From: Neurospora tetrasperma FGSC 2508
Lineage: Eukaryota; Ascomycota; Sordariomycetes; Sordariales; Sordariaceae
Direction of reading: 5' to 3'
Length of the DNA stretch: 64,000 nucleotides
Assembly: GCF_000213175.1 (NCBI RefSeq)
Contig: NW_009799179.1
Span: 3,442,723-3,506,722, forward strand
The position numbers were made by a program, and so were the translations under genes. Shown in pieces: positions 13,123 to 23,970 of the stretch. The number at the start of each line of letters is the position of its first letter. The first letter of the stretch is position 1. The notes beneath the pieces were generated by a model. The model worked only from the letters and a program-made list of their open reading frames with translations, did not search any database and had not been told where the DNA came from.

Positions 13123-14444
13123 TCAAATGATTGTCTCGGCTTTCGTGGGATCAGCCTTCGATACTAAGAGGTCCGGGAACAGATCCTGAGCCGACTTCTC
13201 GTCAACTCTCCACACCAGCTTTTCGCCCGATTGTGCTCTATCCCTAAGGATTCTGAGGGCATTCGTAGCACGCTCAAGCAATGTGGCACCTTCAACGATC
13301 CTCTGCTTGTTCGGCTTGACCACACCCTGCTCCAACAAAGCCGGGACGATGTCCGGCTGGGCATGATTCTTCATGAACTCGTTCTAACACTCAGATTAGC
13401 TGACTTCTTCCAAGATATCGCTGACGGTTCTTTCATTGAGAGACTCACTTGGGTGTATAAAAACGTTCTCACCCCCTTCAGAACAACACCCTCCTTCCAT
13501 TCTCCCTTCAAAAGCTTGGTGACATCCATCGCATACTCTGGCGACTCATCCTCAGTAGCATGCTTGACGATGACAGGCAACATAATCGCCACTTTCGTTC
13601 CCTTCTCGGCCAGCCTAGTCAACGGCCTCAGCGAACCTTCCAATGACCCGATACAATCGAGCACCAAGGGGATTGTCGCATCATCTGATGACGACGACGC
13701 AGTCTCCACATGCTTCCGGATCAAATCCGTCACGTCCTTTTCTCCATAGTCAAAACACACTGCAGCGCCCAAGGTCAGCAGCTCCTGGTGGTGTTTCTTG
13801 CTCGCAACAGCAATCACATTGCGGTAGCCCCAATTCTTCAACACCTGCAAGGCGTATTGGCCGACACTACTCCCCGCGCCCCAGACCAGAATCCACTGCT
13901 TCTTTTGATCTTTATCCCCTTTATTCTCCTCCTTTGCGTTTGAGTTATCAGAAAGAGGCCACCGCATCTCCAACCCCAAATCCTCAGTCAACGTATGCAA
14001 AACCGTTACCAAATTCGTCGGCACCGTCACAGCCTCTTGCATCGTAATGTTCTCGGGTAGTTTACTCATCAGGTAAGTCGCTGTCGTGATGAATGTCTGG
14101 AATCCGCGCTCGCGCGGCTCCCGCCAGGCCATGCCGAACACCTGGTCGCCGACACGCAGCTTGTGGTGAGCGGCAGGGGTGTTGGCATCGGCGGGGCCGA
14201 GGGCGAGGACGGTACCCCCGAAGCTGGAGCCGGCGACATACGGGAGATCAATGAGAAGGCCACCGTCAGCTTGGTGCAGGTCGAGAGGCGTTGATGAGGT
14301 CCATTCTACGTGGACGAGGGCTTCGCCGGGCCCCGGGGGGTCGGTTGGGCGCTGGATGATGGAGAGCGGGGCACGGGGGGCCGTGACGACTACAGCTGGA
14401 TGGGTGGGTGGGATGCCGGATGGGAGGGTGGTAGTGGCTGCCAT
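13123..14444 (-). CDS. Medium-chain dehydrogenase/reductase, zinc-free enoyl-reductase type
   Basis: Two exons, 13449-14444 and 13123-13383, give 418 aa. The intron (65 nt) has donor GTGAGT and acceptor TTAG. It shows the MDR layout: a GroES-like N-terminus (GEALVHVEWTSSTPLDLHQA, then VAGSSFGGTVLALG), a nucleotide-binding Rossmann motif (LVWGAGSSVGQYALQVLKNW) and a second strand with VIAVASKKHHQEL. The structural-zinc Cys cluster is absent, which points to the NADPH-dependent quinone or trans-enoyl reductase branch. A Ser/Lys/Asp-rich insert precedes the Rossmann motif. The start at 14444 is chosen because the frame continues 43 codons upstream into a hydrophobic stretch not expected in this cytosolic family. 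The substrate cannot be read. There is no polyketide synthase nearby to suggest a secondary-metabolism partner. Confidence 0.85.
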
Positions 14445-16702
14445 GGTGTTTGCTGGGTTTGGGTCCAAGCCGGAGTGTATGCTTTGCCGTTGGGAGCCGA
14501 ACAATGGTTGGACAACAAAAAGGATGGTAAAGAACAAAAGGTTGTCAGGAGTTGATAACTTGTGTTTCTTCACCTAGTGATAAATCTCCCCTTTTGTGGG
14601 GGATTTGGGATTGCGTGATCATGGTGTTCACGATTCAGAAGAGTATACAATCTCTAAGCGCATCTCCATATGTCGCTGTTTGTTTGGTGGAGACTTGCTT
14701 AGAAATCTAGGAAGCTGAGAGAAGCCATAAGCAACAATCACGACGACGTAGGTATGTCGAATGGTCGTTGCTCTCTCTTTACTTGTACCTCTATCCATGT
14801 CCTTGGTTCAACCCCTCATCGGTTTTTACCGGCTGTAAGCGCTTGGTAACAGCACGGTTCTCCTTTTGCCTTTCGAGGGCCGAGCCGGGACGGGACGGAG
14901 TCTTTCGTCTGTAAAAAGAAAGTATAAGATAGTTGCGAACTCTTATGTCGAAGGTCTTATGCTGGATAGAGTGATCCATGATGTTCACGCGCAATGCAGT
15001 TGCGTTGCTTTCAGAACCGGTGCGTATGCAAGGAACTTCCATGGCGTTTCCGAATATTGATTGGTCTGATTGATTAGTAACGCATGTTTCCTGGGTTGGT
15101 GATTAGTAAAAGAGGAGGGAAAAACTCCAAACATTCTAAACGGCTGGTTTCATGTTGCAGTGTTGATCAGATAGCACACAGGCCTTAGCACGGCGGAGAT
15201 TTGTTGCGTTTCTGTGTGTGGATTGGCAATGTTTGGTCTTTGCGATATTCTGCTTCGCCCAGGAGGATCAATGCTGCCCCTCCAGAAGTCCAATTGCAAA
15301 TACGGCGGCGTGATGTGGTTGCCTCTTGATGGCTTACTGAGGAGGAATTGAAGCTTGGAGACAGGACCCGTGAAGACCCTTTCTTCGTTGCCCGCTCCGG
15401 TCAAGCGCTCCAGCTTTGACATGAGAAAACATAAGCTGAGACAAGTCGAGGCTATGCAAATGGTTAAACCTAGGTATCACGGTTGACGATCTGGAGATCG
15501 ACCTAAGGAGTTGAAAGTCCTGCCCAAGTGAAACAGGGGACTGGAAAAGATCAAGATGTTCGGAGCTTTTTTTTTTTTTTTCTGAAAATAAACCATTCCT
15601 AGGCTGACAATCCCGGGCAGTCTAACATACTTGCCCCTGCAGCCGGAACGGTAGAGGTAGTGTGCATGATCGGCACGCGGGGAACATGCCCTTGGATTTC
15701 GGCACAGTTGCCCCGTACTGTCCCCTGGCTTAACTCCCTTAACGTCACTGCCCTGCACTCAAACACGGACCCTTCAGATGCCCATGCAGCATCCAATGTC
15801 AGCACTAGATGTCGACGATTTTATTCTAAGTCGTTGTCTCACTCATGCCCTTCCAGTGATTCCCGATATGGACAAAATCCTTCATTTTCGACTGACCCCG
15901 AAGGCGCTCGATTTGCAGTTCAGACACACCAATGCGGCAAGGACTGGGTGAGTTCCAGTTGAGCACAGCCGAGGTGATCAGAGGACCACGGCACCTACTT
16001 CCTTGCGCACTGTGAGATGAAAGAGGGTCACAACAAAAATGCAGGGCGATTCCCTACCGCTATAGCTCCTTTTTGAATGGTGGCCGGTGCCGGTTACGGG
16101 CTCGTGACGGCTTGACAGAGCCTGGTGGGGGAATTACAGCGGGAACTCGTCCAAAGTCCCAATTTCCATGTCGCGCCTACCAGGGCGTCGTCGGTCCCCA
16201 TCTCCGTCTCCGTCGCCGTTCCAAACTTCCACCCTTCTTGCTTTTCACTTCTTTCTCCCTCCCCCCGCGGTGCTTCCTCTGCCTGGAAACCGAACCCCAA
16301 CCGAAGCTCCCTTGTCGACGACATCCATTCTCTGGTCCCCAGTTTCGATCCAACTCTTTCGGCTCCGACCTACCACAAACACGCTGCGACTTCTTTCAGC
16401 TACCCCCTCATCCATATACTGTATTTGTGATCGAAGGCAAGCACATCTAGCATCAAAAGCTCGTTTCTTCTCTGGCAACAGTGGCACACAGCATACTTAA
16501 GCTGCGGTGCGGCCTCTCCTGACGGCGCGGAGAATGACACATCGTTGCGCACCTCTCCATCGTCAAACGAAGCAACCTCTACACCATCTTCACCACGCCC
16601 ATAACTGGCCGTCGCCCCTACGTTCGTCGACGCTCAGTCCGTGTAAACGTCTTTGCTAGACCATCCTCAAACTACCAGTTACAGTTCTCATATTTGCCCA
16701 CC
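14445..16702. other. Long divergent intergenic region
   Basis: About 2.3 kb between the reductase start (-) and the glutaredoxin start (+). It contains a T15 tract at 15567-15581. From about 16150 to the ATG the sequence is pyrimidine-rich, as in a long 5' UTR. No gene is supported; the short open frames overlap on both strands. Confidence 0.5.
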
Positions 16703-17548
16703 ATGCCATCCCAACGACGCATGAGGGCGCTTTTATACATCGCCTTGGCCGGCTTCATTACGTTACTCTTCTTCACCTCACGTGCCCGCCATGCACAAGA
16801 GCCCGACCCCCGCTCGATCCAAGATTTTTACCACAAGACCAAAAGTGCGATGGAAGGGTCAAGGATAGGCGGCGGCAGTAGGAGAGGACAGGCCGTGGTT
16901 GGGACACAGAAGGTCGAGTTTGACGAGGACGACGCGATCGTGGCCAAGGCAATGCAGGAGCGTCTCAGGAAAGCAGAGCAGATGGCCAAGAGCAATGCCA
17001 ACGCAAAGGCGCCCAACAAGCCCGACGATCCGGAAGCTGTCGTCGGCGTTGGCAGCTCGGCCCATGGACAGAACCATCTCGGCAAGGGAGACTCCGTCGA
17101 GACCGAGGAGCACCACGCGATCCTGGAGGAACTTAGGAGCATTCTCAAGAAGTCACCAAGTAAGTCTAGGCGTTACATTTCTACATACAATCATTCACGA
17201 TTCCATCGTTCAAAACCAGCGCTGACCAGGTTTTCACCAGTCATCATCTTCTCCAAAAGCTATTGCCCGTACTCGAAGAAAGCGAAGAGCCTTTTGCTGG
17301 GTGACTACCAAATCGACCCTGCGCCCTACGTCGTCGAATTGGACCAACATCCATTGGGCCCCGGAATCCAGGCTGAGCTCGGCGACAGGACAGGAAGGAA
17401 GACAGTTCCCAATATTCTCGTCGGCGGAATAAGCATAGGAGGCTCCGACGACATTGCCAAGCTTGACCAGGAGAAAACACTGATCGAAAAGATCATGTCA
17501 CTAGCGGGGAAGCGACTCACAGTGACAAATCACTCCAAATCGACTTAG
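16703..17548 (+). CDS. Membrane-anchored dithiol glutaredoxin (Grx6/Grx7 type)
   Basis: Two exons, 16703-17159 and 17241-17548, give 254 aa. Residues 9-25 (LLYIALAGFITLLFF core) form one transmembrane anchor with a basic cytosolic start, so the domain should face the secretory lumen. A charged stem (~30-150) leads to the glutaredoxin fold: IIIFSKSYCPYSKKAKSLL with active site C161-P-Y-S, the cis-Pro loop TVPNILVGG and GGSDD for glutathione binding. This layout matches yeast Grx6/7. CPYS has one active-site Cys plus Ser, as in Grx7. The intron is 81 nt (GTAAGT donor, GCTGAC branch, CCAG acceptor). It is a multiple of three and has no stop, so retention would insert 27 residues just ahead of the domain. 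Confidence 0.9.
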   Translation: MPSQRRMRALLYIALAGFITLLFFTSRARHAQEPDPRSIQDFYHKTKSAMEGSRIGGGSRRGQAVVGTQKVEFDEDDAIVAKAMQERLRKAEQMAKSNANAKAPNKPDDPEAVVGVGSSAHGQNHLGKGDSVETEEHHAILEELRSILKKSPSKSRRYISTYNHSRFHRSKPALTRFSPVIIFSKSYCPYSKKAKSLLLGDYQIDPAPYVVELDQHPLGPGIQAELGDRTGRKTVPNILVGGISIGGSDDIAKLDQEKTLIEKIMSLAGKRLTVTNHSKST

Positions 17549-18915
17549 GATATCGTGGCGCCATAACGGCATTTCGGCCCGAAAGCATGTATCGATAGTC
17601 GGAAGGAAGAATTAAGACGCATTTTCCCGCATGATATGGCGTTGTTGGTTGTTTTTAAGGCCAAACAAATTCCCGCCAGCTACAGCCAAAGGGTCGCCCT
17701 GAACACAACATTTCTATGCGACCCCTATACGTAGCGTCGATCCTTGCAAGTTTGAAAACCGTGGTGGAATCGGCGTGCGCCTACTTCGCTGAGAGGCGCG
17801 ATAGGCTCAATAATAGGGCGATTGCATCAAAATGGCTGGTCGTGGCTCATGCGTACATATATCTAGGCTTGTCAGCAGAAGGTTGGATGGAGCGGGAAAA
17901 TCGCGAGAACCTGTGGTGGTGTTGCAGGCTCAGGTGCGTCAAAGTAAGGACCCACGAGAAGGAGAAAAAAAAGGCCGTTCGCTCATAAATCAACGATGTC
18001 GCCCTAATACCACGTTAATAGGTCATGGCGTGCACGTCACCCAAACCTGTCCGGGCCGTCCGAGCATGAGACCATTACTTTCCGTCCCGAAGATGTCGAC
18101 ATGGCATTCACCTCTCCACAATAAAGGGTTCCACTAGTAACCTTGATGGCTGGCCTTCTGCCCACAGGGGTACATCGCAAAAAAGATACGCGTTACTATC
18201 GATGTGCCGAACATTCATTTGCCATCCTATTATCGCTCAGCAAGACGAGAAGGGATGTATGGGGCGATATGGTAGGGTTCACAATGGGTAGGCGACAAAC
18301 TCATCGTGTTATATATCTAGGCCCAAATCTTGACTTGTTGTTCCTCTGGGAAGGCGGGATTCCATGTCATTCTGCGCCAGTTCCTGGGTTGTGGCTGCCG
18401 ACGAATGAGGACCTTGTTGGGCACCCTAACGGTCCAAAGCACTTATCATGACTGGTAGGGGCCGTCAAGGTCCCCAATTCGTCCCATGTGCCAATCGTCA
18501 TGGACAACCTTAAGAGCAGACCCCTGCAACTACTTCCTCGCTCATCTTCACCTCCAGTTCCCTCTCCGACTTCAGGTCCCTTCTTCTTACTCTTCACCGG
18601 ATCTTATATATTCACCAGCGGCCAGACCTGGGGAACTCAACATGATTGACTTTTAGCTTCCTCACGGCACATTCACTTGGATACACCCCACCTTGGACAC
18701 AATTCACTAGGATATCTTAAACCTAGGTGCCACCCCGTGCTTTATTCCATTCGTTTACTCTCTCGCCATTTTTAACACCCCCTTGAGTTCAACTGGCATT
18801 AAGTCCACCCTTTCCTTCAACAGCCTGCGGCCTTTCTGGAATCATCAAAGCCAGAAAAGCCTCGGAACTACGCATAATTCTCCCAACGAAGTCGAAAGGG
18901 TATCACATCGACACG
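17549..18915. other. Intergenic
   Basis: 3' flank of the glutaredoxin gene and a long upstream region for the F-box gene. It includes one ACCTAGGT palindrome near 18720. No gene is supported. Confidence 0.55.
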
Positions 18916-19911
18916 ATGCCCGCCCTAAACGACGACGTTCTTCTCCGCGTTGCGAGTTTCTGCGACATCGAAACCATTGTCACCTTGATGTGCACCAGCA
19001 AGCACGTCTACGAGCTTGTGACTCGGTACGAACAATCCATCGTCAAGGACGCTGTTGCGTTGTACACCGGCTACGACTCCTCTCTGTTCCCCCCTTCAGG
19101 CTCAATCAGCTCCTCGCACAACGTTGAGCGCGAGTATCTTTATCCAAAGAGTTACGATATCCTCAACGAGCTCAAGATCCGCACTTCCCGCACGGAGATT
19201 ATCCTGAGCCCAGGCCAGCCCCTGAGGAGCAAGATCGATTCCATCTTTTCGACGTCCGGAGCATTCCTCGATCTTCCTCAAATCGAACGCGAGCTGCTGA
19301 TGGCCCGACTCAAAGAGACCTTCAAGGTGGTCGACAGGCTGGGAGATTGCGCGGCAGACGTCATGTCGATGTGGATGCTGCCGGCCGACAACGGCAACTC
19401 TAGCCAGAAGCTTGATGGCGATGAGGCCATGCTTAAGATTCATGATCGCCAGTTGGCGTACATTCGCTCCCTATCACCACTCGACTTGGCCTATCTTTTT
19501 CATCTTGTCTCCTGGGCTGGCCAAGCCTATGCCACCGAGAATGCCGCCCTGATGGCCGATGTTGATTGCTGGGAACGTCTCCTGGCTTTCAAGGAAGCTA
19601 GTCTTCGCCATGGCACAATCATGCTCTGGGCTGTCTTCCAGCCGCCGAAGGTCAAGAAGACGGTCGACCGCACTGACGATAGCACCCATCGCAAGCCCAT
19701 GACCGAGCTTGCTCGCTTCGCAGAGACCTGCATCCGTCAGATTTTGGAGGAAATTCGCATCTACCAGTCCACGGAATCAAGCCAGAATCGCCTACCGCCT
19801 AGCTTACACATGACAATGGTTAAGAGTTTTGTCGAGAAGACTGGACGTCCGAGCACTCGGCATGCCATTGAGATGGAGCGCCTCATTCTGGATCATATCC
19901 GGATCGACTAG
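18916..19911 (+). CDS. F-box-like protein, function unknown
   Basis: An intronless frame of 331 aa. The first ~40 residues (LNDDVLLRVASFCDIETIVT, then TSKHVYELV) have the spacing of an F-box: hydrophobic positions after an initial L, then an S/T-K-x-V/L-Y helix. F-box proteins usually bind Skp1 and bring substrates to an SCF ubiquitin ligase. The rest is helical and Leu-rich without recognisable WD40 or leucine-rich repeats, so the substrate side is unknown. The first ATG of the frame (ACACGATGCC) is used. There are no membrane segments or signal peptide. The coding assignment is firm; F-box is a good but motif-level call. Confidence 0.75.
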   Translation: MPALNDDVLLRVASFCDIETIVTLMCTSKHVYELVTRYEQSIVKDAVALYTGYDSSLFPPSGSISSSHNVEREYLYPKSYDILNELKIRTSRTEIILSPGQPLRSKIDSIFSTSGAFLDLPQIERELLMARLKETFKVVDRLGDCAADVMSMWMLPADNGNSSQKLDGDEAMLKIHDRQLAYIRSLSPLDLAYLFHLVSWAGQAYATENAALMADVDCWERLLAFKEASLRHGTIMLWAVFQPPKVKKTVDRTDDSTHRKPMTELARFAETCIRQILEEIRIYQSTESSQNRLPPSLHMTMVKSFVEKTGRPSTRHAIEMERLILDHIRID

Positions 19912-21355
19912 GGCCCGATGATGCAGGCGCTTATTCTCAAAGACATTCGGGATAACCTCTACTAAGACAGCTGGTTGGGGGATAGGAGCTAGGGGGATTG
20001 GAGTCGATCTTGTTCAGGGCAGTATGCTTTGGCTAATGCCCACATTCACAAGCCATCAAGATTACCGGTTTTGCCGGTATTATTATTCTTTTGCTTTGGT
20101 ATCTTGGCCCTTCGCCATCTTGCTTTTGCTTAGCAGGCAAAAGACGGCAGATAGATGGCAATGATGGATGATTAGCATAGCGAGGGAAGGTGTTCGGGAG
20201 TTAGCATTTACGTGGAGGGTCAACTGCATGCGCAGGTAGGCGCCGTTAGGAGTTTGACATGTTGCGATTAATGTATGTTTGAGGGCAGGAGCCGAAACGG
20301 CGCAAGCAAGTTATTTGACGCCCATTTCATTCAGCAGAAAGGTCAGCATAAGGGGTTCAGCGTGAAAGAGAAGGGCGTTTACCCAGCTGATTCATATCAA
20401 GCGGGGCTGGTCTGGTTGGATCTGAAGGCTGGAAGGCCTTGTCAAAAGAACACTGATATAACCTAGTAAGTATAGCTTACTTCTAATTAAACCTGCAATT
20501 ACCATAATTCTTGTGGTTTCTGAGTCCCTCCGTGATACACCAAGCTACTTGCATAGTTGATCAGTCGAAAAAGGAAGAATTAGCCAAAGTTGAACATGCT
20601 CATGACCTGTCATCTCGTGCCCATGCCTCAGACTTAGGCTGCCTGCGCACTATGGTGTTTACGAAGTATAGACTTTGAACAAACGAGCCTTGTCAGCATC
20701 AATGATGATACTCGTAATTGTGGCCGCTACAAGCCGAGTGAAAGCAACAAAAGCTCAGTGACCCCTTGTCTGTACAGCGAGAAAACAATCCAGAGCCGGC
20801 ATGGGGCGGGCTGACGAGGCCGCGGGTTACTCTCCTTCGCAACTGTTCACGTACAATGAAATATATTGAGGACATGGATCTCCGTGTTAAAGGCATTAAG
20901 CAAAACTGAACAGCACACTCGGAAGTCAATGACCCAAGGTGTCTGCCGAATATCATAGGGACGGCACATGGGCATTGTCTCTTGTGCGGGAATCAGACTG
21001 GCTGGGTGAAGCACAGTCTAACTATTCTTCGGGCCAGACAATGGGGTTGTTCTAAGCCAAAGTGTAGACGCACAAAGGAACTCGGAAAGACTTTCTAAGA
21101 CGGCAGCCTTTGTACACGGAATAGGGTCTGTTTTCGAGAACAAGAAAAGCCATGAGAATGCATATAAGTACGGGTGAGATCTTTTCACTTCGAGATGATT
21201 CAAGAGTCAATCAACAAGCTCTTCTGCAATCACAAGTTCGACAAGAAAGCAAAAGCATCAAACGATACCAACGACACCCTAATCACCAAACAACTCACAC
21301 TTACAAAATCCAGCAACAACTCAACAAACCGCCTCAAGCACATTCAAACTTCAAA
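19912..21355. other. Intergenic, with a small 3'-flank hairpin
   Basis: Mostly featureless. About 200 nt after the F-box stop, 20115-20158 can fold: CCATCT pairs with AGATGG, and inside it CTTTTGC pairs with GCAAAAG around a 7-nt loop. This could be a 3'-UTR structure. The last ~150 nt are A-rich and lead into the ATG at 21356, as in a 5' UTR. Confidence 0.45.
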
Positions 21356-22561
21356 ATGTGTAAGATCACCGAGACCGAGTACAAATGTGGACATTCCACT
21401 ACGACCTCTCGCCCTTGTGAGAAGGCCAAAGAGTCCAACAGCACATGGGGCTGCTTACGCTCCTCCAAGGCCAAGTACTGCTCCCACCCCCGAGAGATAA
21501 AGAAGGAGCATGAGGGCCTTTGCGACAAGTGCCGAGAAAGAGCAGCCAGTAAGACTAGGCAGGGCAGATCAGCTAGCAAGTCTAGAGAGCATGCCCCCGC
21601 TCACAATGATAACATAAAACTGCTCAAGGGATCGGCTACTGAACGTCATGACTTCTTCCTCCAACAAGGGGCACCCTCAAAAGAGTCCAGAGGCAGGTCC
21701 AGAGATGAGTACAGAAGCGAATTTGAAGGCACTCGTAGTAACAAAAGATCAAGCATGATCAACCTCCCTCATGACAAGGCAGCGATTCCGCCCCAGCGAG
21801 GATCCATCTCCAACTACAAGAGCAAGCCGTTGCCTAATCTTCCTCCCAACGCTTCGAAATCTTCAAAGATCGGAGGGTCATTCGCTTCAACCTCGAGAAG
21901 CACCTCCAGAGACGGCCGCCCTCTAGTCCCTCCTCCGCGGCATGGCCCTTACATTCCAGATCGCGATATTACAGCGGTACCTGCTCCGCTCCGACCCCGT
22001 CGACCCTCCGAGTCCCAGGCGAGGGGAAACATTCGGGAATCTCAGATGTTCACGAACCCCGGCCCCGCGCCGTCCATCCCTTACCCCGTGCCACATGAAA
22101 GAGGCCGCAATGCCGACCCCAGGCCGTTGCCCCTGCAACAGCAGCAGAAAGGGCAAGTATCCTACCCCCCGAATGCCTCTCGTCACCACACCGAGGTACC
22201 CCGCAGAAGACTGTCAAAGACAAGACACACTGAAGCTATTGACGATTGCGGCGGTAGAAGTAGATCAGCCAGCAAGACCCGCGAGCGGTCCCTTTCTCGT
22301 AGCCGACATGGCAGCAAGCACGACAAGGGTGAAAAGAAGCACCACCAAAAGCAACCCAGCGCCGCTAGCTCTTTTATGAACAAGCTCAAAGCTGGTCTCG
22401 GTTACGATGAATATGATGACGATGGAAGCGACTCGGATGAATGGGTTTGCGCTGACAGTCGGGCGCTTGAGAGAGGGGAGAGTGTTCGGCCGAGCGCGAC
22501 TACTACCTCACGGAGAAGAATGAGCTACCAGGCAGGTGACTCCTATTACATGCAACGGTAA
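21356..22561 (+). CDS. Basic Cys-rich orphan protein (MCKITETEYKCGH type)
   Basis: An intronless frame of 401 aa from CAAAATGTG at 21356. The N-terminal ~55 residues carry regularly spaced Cys and His (MCKITETEYKCGH, then CEKAK, GCLRSSKAKYC, CDKC), which looks like a small metal-binding module seen at the start of many uncharacterised fungal proteins. The remainder is disordered, rich in Ser, Arg, Pro and Lys with several SKSR/SRSR-like patches, and includes an acidic DEYDDDGSDSDEW segment near the C-terminus. No catalytic domain is seen. The SR-rich character could suggest a nuclear or RNA-linked role, but that is speculation. Confidence 0.75.
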   Translation: MCKITETEYKCGHSTTTSRPCEKAKESNSTWGCLRSSKAKYCSHPREIKKEHEGLCDKCRERAASKTRQGRSASKSREHAPAHNDNIKLLKGSATERHDFFLQQGAPSKESRGRSRDEYRSEFEGTRSNKRSSMINLPHDKAAIPPQRGSISNYKSKPLPNLPPNASKSSKIGGSFASTSRSTSRDGRPLVPPPRHGPYIPDRDITAVPAPLRPRRPSESQARGNIRESQMFTNPGPAPSIPYPVPHERGRNADPRPLPLQQQQKGQVSYPPNASRHHTEVPRRRLSKTRHTEAIDDCGGRSRSASKTRERSLSRSRHGSKHDKGEKKHHQKQPSAASSFMNKLKAGLGYDEYDDDGSDSDEWVCADSRALERGESVRPSATTTSRRRMSYQAGDSYYMQR

Positions 22562-23237
22562 GCGGCAGGTGTAAGGTGTGGGTAGAAGACGGGAAGATGG
22601 GAAAGTGCTGGATACTTTCCATGTTTCTCGAATCGTCTTCTTTTTGGCAGGTGGTATGAGGTACGAGGGGATGGGCGCGTTGGGCTATATCGTTATTGTT
22701 TTGTCCATTTGCTGGTTTTACATTGGTTTGTTTGCAATTATCATTTATTGGAAAATCCCCCCGAAAACAGTGGCATGTCGGTTTTGTTCGGTTTCTTTTT
22801 CTTGGATCTCCTTTGTTAGGTATGAGCGGAGGTCAGCAACGGGCGATAACGGTCAAACAGGCTTTTGACAGTGTAGTGACATGGAAACAGTAGAGCTTTG
22901 GAGACGGGAGTTATGGATTTTTGGTGCTACCTCATGGAATTAATAAATATTCGTACTGATTTTGTAGAGGAAGTTAGAAGTGCAATGTGCTCTGTGCAGT
23001 GTGAAAAAACGATGCGAAGAAGATACTTCGAAATAATTCTCCGCAAGTGACCCGTGAACATACATAAAGTTGTCCGAATGTCTAGCTGCTCAATGAGGCC
23101 TCGTGCGGATTTGAATGGCATATCTTCATCGGTGCGTGACTGCGTGTGGTGATACTGCCTTCCAAATGGTTCATCGGTGTTGCGGTTTTGTCCAAAGAAT
23201 AAGAGCATACAAATCCAAACTTCTTTCAACAAATAAA
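22562..23237. other. Intergenic
   Basis: 3' flank of the orphan gene and the upstream flank of the tRNA. No gene is supported. Confidence 0.55.
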
Positions 23238-23326
23238 CCCCTTGTGGTGTAGTTGGATATCACGTTCGGCTGTAATTGTCAAGATTGTATACCGAAAGGT
23301 CACCGGCTCGATTCCGGTCGAGGGGA
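23238..23326 (+). tRNA. tRNA-Tyr (GTA) with intron
   Basis: Exons 23238-23275 and 23291-23326 make a 74-nt tRNA ending in the A73 discriminator. The acceptor arm CCCCTTG pairs with CGAGGGG (one G-T). The anticodon stem TTCGG pairs with CCGAA. The T arm ACCGG/CCGGT closes the loop CTCGATT. The anticodon loop reads C-T-GTA-A before a 15-nt intron (23276-23290), in the canonical 37/38 position. Anticodon GTA, the C1:G72 pair, A73 and the intron are all standard traits of eukaryotic tRNA-Tyr. A T7 run follows within 15 nt as a pol III stop. Confidence 0.93.
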
Positions 23327-23970
23327 ATCTTCTTTTTTTCGCTTTTTTTGGTCGCTGCTGATGACACTGCCGCACCCACGTCCCTGTCTTCGATTCATTT
23401 TTGTCTTTCTTTTTGTGGAACCGAAGATTGCTGTGCTCTCTCTCCATTGGATGTTCTCTTTCTCGTAAGTCGCAACAAGTCGAGGAGAGGTGGGCGTCGT
23501 AAAGGCTGCCGGGCCATACCCCGCGGTCATGCGTGGCGGTCTTCTTGCGCTGAATTTGCTCTTCAATCGAGAAATGAGCAGCGCAGATTTCAGTCATTGT
23601 GTATCCGTAAACTTGTTCGTAGTTCTCTCCCCTATGTAGGAATGGAAAATCGACCGTGTTGTCGTTCGTGATGTTGATATTGAAAGTGCTCACCCAGGTG
23701 AAGACCCATGACTTCGATTGGTGAATGCGGTCCCGGAGCCCCGCTTTATTTTCTGCCGGCGTAGCGGTGCCGTGTGCGACGACGCTTCGCTCCAGAAACG
23801 GGGCCCGATTTTTCCTCGCCAGCTTCGAGACGCAGGCAGTCAGGTCGCGGGATTGCGGAGCTCCGTCCAAGCCAGAACCACCGAAGCCCGAACGAACAGC
23901 CTCCGTCACTACCTCTCGACAACTTCCCTTTCGTTGCGCCCCTGACCGCACCGCACCGCCAGTCGTAACC
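23327..23970. promoter_or_regulatory. tRNA 3' flank and bL21m upstream region
   Basis: Apart from the pol III T-runs there is no gene. The region closest to 23971 is GC-rich and should hold the bL21m promoter and 5' UTR. Confidence 0.5.
23333..23349 (+). terminator. Pol III terminator T-runs after tRNA-Tyr
   Basis: Two runs of seven T (23333-23339 and 23343-23349) begin 7 nt after the tRNA 3' end, the normal signal for RNA polymerase III release. Confidence 0.85.

Noticed and set aside
14445-14573. Upstream extension of the reductase with a hydrophobic stretch
   Set aside because: The enoyl-reductase family starts near MAATTT; the extra 43 residues look like translated 5' UTR.
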